Both the position numbers and the translations under genes were made by a program. A stretch of DNA of 64,000 nt, taken from assembly GCA_963978545.1 (NCBI GenBank), contig OZ021726.1, positions 33,638,459-33,702,458 of the forward strand. The letters run 5' to 3'. The stretch is from Linyphia triangularis. Taxonomy: Eukaryota; Arthropoda; Arachnida; Araneae; Linyphiidae. Below, one piece after another: positions 24,383 through 36,300 of the stretch; positions within the stretch are counted from its first letter, which is position 1; each line of letters starts with the position of its first letter. Under the pieces are notes generated by a model that was not told the DNA's origin, made no database searches, and saw nothing but the letters and a program-made list of their open reading frames with translations.

Positions 24383-27300
24383 CTGAAAAATAGAAATGTT
24401 GGTTTCTAATCCCATTACTTTATTGAATGTGCATATGCAACCTATACAAACATATAAAATGGAAGATCAAATAAATATATATATTTTTTTACTTATTCTT
24501 TTCACATGACTTTTAACACTATTATTTGAGCACATTTTGTATAAGTTACTTAAAATACAGATAAAGCAAAAATAAAATAAACCATTCGCAAATTTTAAAT
24601 TCACTAATAAATAATTATATATTTGCTATATTGAGAAGTGTATTATTAAATTAAATAACATGAAATAATGCTTCTTTTAAATTTTATATATTTCTATAAG
24701 CTAATCTTAGAGCCCCCCCCCCCCTCCCCTAGAGATTATACCATTATTTTCTTCAAAATCCAATTTAATTTATGTGCTTTCATTTCTTATTTATTCAGAA
24801 AATTTTGCTGATTTAAATTTCATGTCATGGTTATTTTTCTATAAAAACAATAAAAAGGAAGAAAAAAAAAGTATACAGCATCAAGATCGATTTCTTCAAA
24901 ATTATTGAACTAAAGAAATTTATCCAATTCATTTGAACCAATCAGGATTGATTTAAAGAACCAAAGTGAGACCCAGTGATGCTTACATGATGGAAAGTGC
25001 ATAGTCTCCTGTTCTGCTGTTCCTGATTAGGAAAGTTCCACTGGCTTTGCTTGAGAGCAACCTTTCTGCATCACTCCTCGAGCACTCTTCCAGTAACCAA
25101 GTAGACTCGTCATTATGCGGAAGTTCCTTCACAGAGCTATTCCTGAAAAGCAAACAGATTAATAATGGATGATAGTAATAGTTAATATGTATTCTTAATA
25201 TAATTGAACTGGTGAAATAACTTGTCTTTACAAAAATCAACTTTATACTATTGAAATGAGTCATTTGTGAGCAAAATTACAACTGAAGACTGAAGTATTG
25301 TTTTGATAGAAATTATACAATCAGTCAAGTTTTAAAATATTATGAAATATTAAAAAAGAAAAAAAAATAATAATTTCTTTTATTTATAAAATGGAGGGAA
25401 AATACTGATTACAGAAAACAAAAAAATATCATAGAATTAAAATTTATTCAACTAAAAGTACATAAATTATCAAAATCACTTTGCTAAATAAAGCACATAA
25501 TGACAATGATATCAAGAATTGCATAAATAAAACACCCACCTAGAATTAACATTTTTGGTACTGGAGGAATCTTGCAACAATTGATTAATGTTTTCTTTAC
25601 CAACTCCTTGTGACAGAAGCAGCCTGAAATTTAAATAATTATAAATTTGAGAGTTTACAAATTCCAAATACAAGATTTCTTGTCAGAATTGTAAATGAAG
25701 GACTATATCTTACAATTGAGTCTGTTCTCGTTGCTTGTAGAGAAACACCAGTTTAGGCTTTAATGCTGATATTTCTCGTTCAAGGGATCGAGAATATGAT
25801 AATTGGCTTTTTAAATTGCTATCAAGGTCCCTTTGGTGTTTTTGCATCACTAGAATGCGCCTCTTTAGTGATTCTATGCTTTCGACACACCTATAATTTA
25901 AAAAAAAATAATAAGAAGAATAGAAACTCTAAAAAACAAAATGAGTTTACAGCAGATACCACTTGAGAAGTTCTGAATGTCCTACAAAACAAATATTTTA
26001 AGTTTTCCCAAATGAAAAAATTTCTAATTAAATTTTATTAAACAGTACCTATAATTACAAATTCATTGAACAATTGAATTTCCATTAAATTATATAAATA
26101 TATTGCCTTAGTTTACAATTAAATCAAATGACCAGCAATTTTGAAAAGTGCACATACTTTTTCAATTGCAATAGATTAAAAAGAGAAAATATGCAATTAT
26201 TAGTGAAGCTAGCTGCATTCTTATACTGAAATTTGTACTGCAAAACAAACCAACAATAAAAACTTAAACCCCAAATTACAAAAGATGATTTTTAAGCTAA
26301 GCATGTCTACTAGCACGAATCAGATTACATTGTATCTAATCAGGATTAAAAAATTTGTTATCTAGAGTTAACAGTGCATCAAGCTCGCATCAATGAAACT
26401 ACATGAAAAGATAATAAAATGCTCAACTTCAAAAAATATACAATTTCCTCCAAAATTTATCATATTATACCAATAGATATAACATATCAGTGGTCCATTT
26501 AGGTGAAATACGAAATTCCAATTATGAAAAAGGAACCAACCTTTCACAAAATTCTGTAAAAAGAACAAAAAAACCCCCCCCCTTTTTTTTTTTTAAATTA
26601 TTGCAAATTTAATGAATTACAAGTTTCTCATACAAAACAGTTTTCTTGGTTAAAATATTTGTTAATGAAAGCAAATTTGGGATTTTCACAAAATGATTTG
26701 AAAAACGAAACAAAAGAACAACACTCACGGAGCGATTTCTCCAGATTGTTTTTGGCTTATATCTAGCTGATTTTCCAACATTCCAACACAATCACTGATT
26801 GCCTCCAAGAGACTTTCCTTCATCGAGATCTCATTCTGCCTCTTCTCGAAATCCTTGTAAAACTTATCGTATAAATGTGCTGCCTTCAAGTATTCATGAT
26901 TTGAAGATTTTAAAGCACTGCAACTAGACTCTGGTCCCTCTACTGTATCACACTGAAAAAAAAAATGTATTAGGGTTTGAATGAGACAAGGAAATTTCAG
27001 AATTCTTGCAAAAAGTTATCAAAGCAGTGTTTTATTAATTAAAAAAAAAAAAAAAAAAAAACGAATGTGAACGTCCTTTATTTATTTTTGTATTCAAGAA
27101 AGCTAATAATAGTAGAACCATTTTAAAATCATTGAATTGCCAAGTAATAAATATGTTACCAGATATAGTCAAGCAGAGTAACTCTAAAATGATAAAATTA
27201 AGTTAAAATTTTGTGTATTAAAAATTATATTAAAATTTTAACTTGCGATTCGAAAAATAGAGAGATGTGAAATCATAGATATGAGAAATATAAATCATCA

Positions 27301-30300
27301 ATATGGGATAGGATACAATTTAACAAAAAGTTACAATCTAAAGCAAATTTAAACTAACTTTAAAGGTTATGATGAATAGAAACAACTGCCTAGGTTTACA
27401 AACAACTTGTAATTGCATTAAGTATAGGTTTACAAACAACTTGTAATTGCATTAAGTGCCATACATGACCTAAAGGCCTCATCTCCATCAATTCTAATGA
27501 CCAGTTTGGTAATTTAATGCTTTGTTAAAGTGGTACTCCGTGCCAGAGGGAAATATACAAATTTTCACTACGTACTGTATAGTCTTTTACTAGCTTTATG
27601 GTTCAATTTAAGTTTTACTAGCTTTATGGTCCAATTTAGAAATTCAAACTCATGTAATTAGTTTTTGAATTGCTGCTAGCTGCTTTACCCAATACAAGGT
27701 AGTGAATACACAGATGGAGATATAATTATAAAATAAAACCCATCTCATTTGCTCATTATAGATGGCTATCACTACAATCGTAGAGTAAATTCAACTACAG
27801 TACAAATAGCTGCTAAGTGAAATATAAGAGTGTATTGCAAGTTTGATGTTAACATTGTTACAATCTATGTGTTGTAAACTGTCATAAACACAAAAAGCTT
27901 CTCAAATTTCTAACACTTCTACTAACAATAATCAAAAATTCCAAAATCTTTTTCTATTTGTAATACTTGCTGACAAAACAAAGACACATGATGACAAGAA
28001 TTCTAACAGAACATACGTAATTTTGCAATGCCCTAGCTTGAAATGTAGAATGCTCCCTTCAAACAAGGCAAACGAACAGAGCTCCAATGTTTTATAGTTA
28101 AGATTATAGGGTGCATAAACATTTTCAGGAAAAATATTCTGAGATTTCCCCGAGTTTCCCAGTGCAGTGTTTTCCATTGCGGTCTTAATTATTTTTAGTC
28201 ACACAAATACAGTCAAACCTTGATTACAGAAAGTCTTCCAGTAACTCGAAAAAAGTATTTTTTCTTTAAGAATAACTTTCTGCAAGTCTACGTTATCAAA
28301 TGATTCTGTAACTACAATTCCTCGAGTTAGGGTTAAACAAAGAGCACAGCAGAGTAGGATTTTTTTCCAAAGTAACTATTACTTTTTCCAGGTCTTGGAG
28401 GGGATTTTTCTTTTATCCCTGAGATTTTCGACCCAATTTATTTTCCACGAGTTTTCCCTGAGGTGTATGAACCCTTGATTAATTATTCAAATTTATGACA
28501 ATTTTTATTATTTTAATTGCTGATGTGAGAAACCTGTCCAAGTGGGTAATAGTAAGCTGTCTTAAAAAGTACATTTTTAAATTCTTTTTGGAGTTGTTTG
28601 TGTGGTTACTGTAGTGAAATATTGAACAAAAAATATATATTCACCGTTAAAATTCTGGAATATGGGTAAGTAAGTTTGAGGTCCAAGCTTGCATTATAAT
28701 GGGCCAGGGAGACATGTTGATAATGCATGATGAGATCAACAACAGATGTAAAGGATAGCGGTTCCGAAAAACCATACATCCCATTTTTGTGAAAAATTTT
28801 GATAAGCTTGTTGCTCCCACCTTTCCTGAAAGTAAATTAGAAATTTGAGCAATTTTCCATAAGCATCACCACAAAAATTTAATGCAAATTACTTGATGAA
28901 AAAAATACACAATTTCTTATTTGACTAAATAATAAAGTATTTTAGTAAGTATTACTTTTAAATCATTAAATAAAAATTACCAGAGTACAAACACATCAAA
29001 CTGAAAATTAGTATAATTAATGAATATGGGTAATGTAACTTATAGTGCATATATGATAGCAAACGTTGTTTAAGCACAGAAAAAAGGTTCATTTAAAAGT
29101 ATATGTATATTTTAAAATAGCAATATGGAAATTAAAAATGCCAAACTAAATTTTATTTTTACCTTAATGTGAGTGTATATTCTCCAGAACCTTTATTGGA
29201 GGAATTTCTAACAAGGAAAGTTCCATCACATGTATTGGATAGCCTTTCAGCAACTTCATCCCTATAACCAAGCAGTTTAGTTAAAAACTTTACTAAAACT
29301 TAGTACATTTAAACAAACAAATAATAATAATAATAAGGAAAAAAATCTTGTAGCCTGTATAAAAGAATTGGGAATAGTAATTTATCTCTTAAAACCAAAG
29401 ACCCATTTTCTTGAAGAGTATTTGAACCGATTATTTAAATCTATGCTAAAAGTTTACAAAAATGCAAGAGGTGATATTTTATTACATGAAAACATGTTAA
29501 TGTTTTATTCAAACACTTACTAACATTTTAATCAAACATATCTTGCCCTTTTAGTCAACAACATATTACTGATTTTTTTAAGGCATGCTAGTATCTGAAA
29601 ATAGCTTATTGGTTTATCAGGGCCCGATTTCATGCTAATCAAGAGCATTCTTTGGATCAGCAAAAATTTAAAATTGGAGTAGTACATAATACTTTTAGAG
29701 TAGTTCATCAATCAAATTTAACTAATGATCAATTTTCTTACCTAGAAATGTCACCCCAAAACCACTCTGCATCTTGCAGTGCCTTGTCCTTCACTTGACA
29801 GGGTTCTTCCGCTATGTTCAACATTTTGACTTCAGCAACGGGTAATGAACAATTTTTTGCCTCCACTATTACGGCCATATGAGGAGGTTGGACTGAAGTG
29901 GAAAAAATAATTTTAGTCAAATAAGAAACTTGAGCAACATATTTATTAAAAATAGCAACCAACTTAAATTTCAGTGAATTCTTAATGCCTACTATAACAT
30001 GGGAATGAGGTTCAGTTTGTCGTTGACATTAGGCATTAACGAAAATTCTAAAAACATATTTTTGATATCTTAGAGCTTAAAATAGTAAATTTATCATAGA
30101 ACATTTTTGAAGAGTGTTTTTCAGCCTATGATATTACCAGGGGTGCAATGGGTTTTCTAAATATAGCAATTTTAGCAAAAATAGAAAAAGGTAGCAATTT
30201 TAGGGATAATTCCAAAAATTTCAGGAACATTTTCAGAATAATTCAATAAAATTTAGAGATTTCTTTTAAAGCTGACATACCAAACACAGACATTCTTTCT

Positions 30301-33300
30301 AAAGCTTGTTTCAATATTGCAAAAAACTACCAATTTTCAAAAAATTTAATTTTAAATAATTTTTTTAGTTAAACAGTTATATAATCAAACAACTATACTT
30401 TTTGGACAAACATGCAAATTTAATTAAATCCACTAAATAAATTTTTAATAACATTTGAAATACTTCAATAAGAATATAATTCTAACATTAAAAACTTAAA
30501 TTAACATAAGTTGGGCAACAATTTAAAATGGTTTGTAAATAAAATTTTAATAATTAAAACTTCAGAAAAGATCTTCTCTGGAAAAATATATATATTTCTG
30601 TTGTTGAAAAATTTAAGAACAACTATTATTAATTTCAAGAAGAAACAAAAATTTATGGAATATCGGGGGAAATGCAACCCCTGCATTACAGAAAATCTGT
30701 CCTTTCCTGTTAGTACAAAAATTAAATGTTTCTGTAGTAGGATATCAATTCGATCAAGTTGCCAATCAGAAGCTAAGCTTGCGACATTCTTCTAGATGTT
30801 TTAATTGAATGTTAAAAACTGCCCTGAATTCTAATTTGGCCAGGACATTAGGTTCTTATATATCAATTTGTCTTTCTTATCAACTTTCTCTCTTAATCAC
30901 AATCTTTTAAATTTTACAGCAAAAAGGAAATATTTATTTCTTTGTAGCTTGAAACACATAAAGATTAAGAAAAAGAAGGGAAAAAAAATAATAACAAACC
31001 TGAATGAGAAGCAAATTCTGGCAGTTTTTCTCCCCACTCCCCTTTCAAGAGTAGTAATTTCACTACTCGCACATGAGCTTCTGAATTGGAAACTAGTTGC
31101 CTGTGGAAATATAATAATTTAGAATGAAAATTTGTAATGAAAAACAGATTGGATTTGTTGGCTGCCTACAATATTAATTAAAAGATTTTATAGAGGTAGA
31201 AACTAAGTACTAGGCTTGTACTTTCACAATTGCTTTAAAAGAAGTGGAGAAAAATGTTGAAATAGAAAACATCCACACACACACAAATCAAGATTATTTT
31301 TTGTTCTATAAATATATTTTATACAACTAAATGCTAAAAGCTTTTGATCTGATTTTTGAACTACAAATAGGAATTAATAAAAGTCTAGGTAAAATAATAA
31401 TTTTTCAACAAATTTATTTGAGTTGAATTCTTTTGCACTTATGCAGCTCAATTCTACAAACATACCATTTCTCACATGCCAATTCTATTCAATTCCAAAT
31501 GTGGAATTCCTAACCATAACCATTATGACATTTCAACTTTGATGCAACACATTAAATACCCAGAAATACTTTGAATTTCCTCATATGGTTAATCATTTTT
31601 TATTTCTAAACTCAAGACACAAACCAATTTAGAGTGAAGATTTCCAATAAGGTAAAGTTCTACAAATCTAGTATTCCTGCAGCTGAATTTTCTGCAACAA
31701 TTGATTGTGAATTCGTTCTACTAAAAATTAATGCAATTAAGAAAATTCTTTTATGATCATTACTATTATGCTTTATTATTTTCTAAAAAGAGTGTGATTT
31801 TCCAGATCACAATCGTGTGCAATCCAAAACAGAATTCAATACAAATTTATCCTTTTGGTAGGCTTGTTTTTTCTGGGATGGCACTACATTAATGGGTTTC
31901 TGCAACAGTAGCACTTCTCACTACGCAGCATTATATTTCAACTTATATAAAGTCAGTTTTTGCCAACAATAGCAGGTGCACATCAAACCAATTAATTAAG
32001 ATTCAAACCACTTTTCATGTCTTGAATGTCTCAAAATCTAAACTTCTTCAATGAAAATTTCTTTTATATTAAATAATTTTTCAGTCTTAAAGTTTCAACA
32101 AAATACAGTTCTAAATGAATGAAATATTATTACAATATTTAATCAACTCAAATGCAACAAAACAAATTTAGTTTCAGATAAAAATCTGTGATCCGAGCTC
32201 CAACAAATTTATAGTGGCTTGCATACAAAATTTAAAAAGTAATGCTGTGCTATTAAGGTATACTAAAATTTCTAAGAGCAAAAGTGGAACTCACTCAATA
32301 TCCTCCCAAGATGGCCTCAGCAATGTGTGACTGAGAACACGGACCACCACTTCTGGGAAGTTCCGGAATCCTCTTGCATGCTGGAGGGAGCAAACCCTGC
32401 AAAAGTGTGCCATCAGGGTCTGAAGAGTGACCTTGTGGTGAACAGGGAGATGTTGAACCAGCTCACCGAGGTACATGGCACACTGCTTGTCCAAGGGAAT
32501 TTCTTGAAGAAAAAGGAAAATAAAATGAACTTTTTTATTATGGAAAACGTATGTGAAATATTCCAGTTATAATTGCATTTAATGATAGAAGAAGGGCAAA
32601 GTTATAAAAGTGATATATGACAATTTTTAAAATTTAAAGTTTTCATAATGCATGAAGGTGGTATTCAGCTAACAACCCAACATTCATCCTGGCTTCCTAA
32701 AAAAGATTACCAACAAAGATTTTGGTTGATAACAGGGGTCAGTTACAAAAAAGTTAACATTAAAAACTAGCATCTCAAAAGTTATTTTTTAATATATTTC
32801 ACCCACTTATCCCTTCCATTATATACCACTTCTGGTACAGAAATGAAGTGAAGAGGAATTTTTGTCAAAGCATTCCAACATTGTTGTATTTTACACTACA
32901 CCACCAAATCGCAAACCTACTCTGCCAGGTAAAAGTCATTCTTGCATTTCTTTAAAGTCAAATATGTTAAATCTGATTTTTCATGCAAAAGAGAATATAC
33001 AGCACTAAAACATGGCTTGGCTACTGGTAATACAAATTTCAAGAGGAGGGCACTTTCCAAGGGAACACTTTTAAACTAATAGTCGTCAATTGAAGAAACC
33101 AAGAAACTTCCTCCAAGCATTCCAAAAGTTAACTGATCATTTACCACAATTGTCTACTCATGTTTGACTACAATCTTTACTTTGTCTACTCATTTTTATT
33201 TAACTTTTTAATACAGGCTGCTGACACAAGGAATCAAACCAGATAGCCAGAAATGGAATACAATCAAAGGTCCATTCAGTGAAAACAAAACAAAAAAAGG

Positions 33301-36300
33301 TGTATTCATAAGAAAAATCTGAGAAAATTAACACTAAAATTATGTCTCAAATGAAATTGTGTTCCCCAACCGATTCAAATAATAAAGGTGCTATTCAATC
33401 AAGCATGATATATTGCCAAGAACATATTTTTATTATATAGTATACAACATTCAAGAAAATGAAATAAATGATCCACCAACTTACTTGCAGCATCTACAAA
33501 TTTGTCATAGCTTTGCATTGGTATCACAGGGTTTGGTAACTCCTTCAGGTATTTTATTAAGGCACTGGTAATGAAAGGAAGCTGGTATCCTTTAAAGTCA
33601 ACATTCTTGGGATCTGAGGGAAATTATGTTAATTAGAAACAATTTAAATATATTAAAAAAATCTAAAGAGTTAAGGGCACATGAATTAAACTCACCTTCA
33701 CTGAACCTTTGCTTTATTTTGCAAATGTTATGGCTCTGGACAGGGGTTTTATAAGCGGAATATAAATCAATATCTAGAAAATTGAAGAAAGAGATTAAAC
33801 ATAAATAAAGCCACACAGATCAAATACTTCTAAAAGAATTTAGTAAAAAAAATACATATTAGTTGATAATTAGTTTTGTAACAGAGACAATTCATTAAAA
33901 AAATTGTGTCATATTAACAGACTTACAGAACACTAACATTGTATAGTACTATAAAATACTGTATAGTACAGTAAAATACTACATAATTAAAGTAAAACAC
34001 AAAATAAAAATGTAAAACACTGTATAACACAAAAAAAAAACATAAAACAGTTAAACATAATCTAATAAAGCAAAATACTGTGAAAATAGTATAACACAAT
34101 CAGTACAGATTAAATTGTTATTTTTATGTAGTATAGTTCTTTCACTTAAATTAACCAATGTTAATCAAACATAAGTTTATATACTCTAAAAAAATAAAGA
34201 ATCCTCATGGTCCATCAATAGTATGACCTATCTTATATACATTATGAAATAACAGATAAACGTTAACCAATAATGAATTCATATAATTTACAAAACAAGA
34301 ATACAAACCAGAACTTTGTTTTGCCCGGAGCTCTATTTCTTGAATACATTTCAGGACTAGCGTTGGTGCATGTTGTTCAGCAACATTGAACTCTGAACAC
34401 AACTCGCGTCCAAAAACAACTGAAAAACATACACATTTTAATATGTTTTTAAACATTATTGTTCTCAAATCCATATCCTTAGTAGGGACTACCAAGAAAT
34501 AAAATTCTACTAAAATATAATTAAATATTCAAATATGAAGATCCTATTTGATAAAAGATCAATGCCAATATATGATACATAACATTATGTAACAGAATTT
34601 GACACATAATGTCATGATAGACATTTTGGCAGAATTTTAATAAAAAAAGTACATTTCTGTTCACAGAATCTAGATAGAAAGTAGTAATTGTCATCTTTTG
34701 GCTACTTGCTTAACAAACTTGGGTCACTTTACATTAGCATTGTTATTAACATCCAACATTCAAAAAGTCACCGACAGTTTTAGAATTTCCGACATCCCAT
34801 AATTTTCCTGTTGCTACACAGTTCCTTGTACAAGCATTCATACAACTATTTCTCTGTACAATTTGAGTAAATATTATCCATAGTGTTAGTACAATTACAT
34901 ATTTTTTTACAAAGGCCCTTTCAACACATAAATAGGGCTTAAATATAAATTAAATGTAGAATTTACATTCCTCTCAATTCTATTAGATGTGTCACACTAT
35001 CAATAGCTTTTTGAATAGAGAGCAGATAAAGAGAGAAACGACCTTGCAGAACCTCATCAAAATGCACTTCATGAGTGCCACTGCTTTCCAAGGACAGCAT
35101 GATTAAATTTAGGATGCACAATAGATAGGCAATAAATCTGTCTCCAACAAAAATGCAAATACATTTTTGGTCAATTGGCTAACATTCTCTATACTATTCT
35201 GTACATTTTCTGTAAAGTTGAATACACAATTAAAATTACTGAAAACCTTTTTTTTTACCCCCCCCCCCCTCCTAATAAAATAGACAGTTACTTAGGATTT
35301 ACGAAACAAACCAATTTTTTCCAAAATAAGTTGGTTTTTTTTGACAAAAAAAAATTTAGAAGCTTGTTTATCAAAAAATCAGTGTTTTATTCCAAAACAC
35401 AATTTATATAGACAAGAATCATTATGTACCGAAATCAATTATACTCATTTATAAGCATATATTTATTATGACAACTCTTCAGTTTGTAATGTTATAATTA
35501 CTTACAATAAAAGGTACTTATGATTTTGTAATGTACCACCTAATAGTTTCTATCAATGTTCACTTCATTCTTAATCCATCTTGCATAATCTATTCCCATA
35601 TAACAGATATTCAATTGATTCTCTTACATTCATTAAAATTCACTCTTTTTTTTGTTCCCAGATATGCGTTTCCTTAGCATAAGGATGAACTATTTACTTT
35701 TTAATATTATAGATTCTCAGACTACCGACGTCAATATTGCCTTGCGGACCAATCCCTGCCTTTTGTGTAAAACGGGTGAGCAGAGTATATGGCTGCCCTA
35801 ACAAGGCACGAATCATTATTTTACCATGTTTACCATCACCTTGTAGTGGGCCTTCCCTGGGGTCATTACAGTTATATATTAATATATATTCTATTCATAA
35901 ATATGAATTAATGTAATTTTTTTTTAAATATTAAATTATTACCTGCAGTGTTATTTTCTTGTTTGCTGAGTGTTTGTTGATGGGACAATGCATTGTAATT
36001 GCTGGGACTGTGGGATGAATGTCCACAAACTATAATATAACATTAATTTATTTGAATATACAATATAAATAATAATTTATGTACTTAATTTAACTTAAGA
36101 AATTATAAACAAAAAAGGTAGAAACAAAAAAAGTTCAAAGTTCAGTCACTTTACGAATTGGGCTATATAAGATGGACAAAGTGCAATAATGAACAATTTG
36201 TTATTAGAAATTGGAAAGCACACTTACTAGAATAATAATTAGGAAAATGTATATATTTGCTGCAACAAACATGAGCAAAACATTTTTCAAAATGGCAGAT

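Larger units (their letters stand above)
26953..28644 (-). other. p85 intron between nSH2 and iSH2 exons
   Basis: The longest intron of the gene (1692 bases). It contains two short direct duplications (27391-27456 and 27585-27639) and repeat R2 (28137-28475). No alternative exon is evident. Confidence 0.8.
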
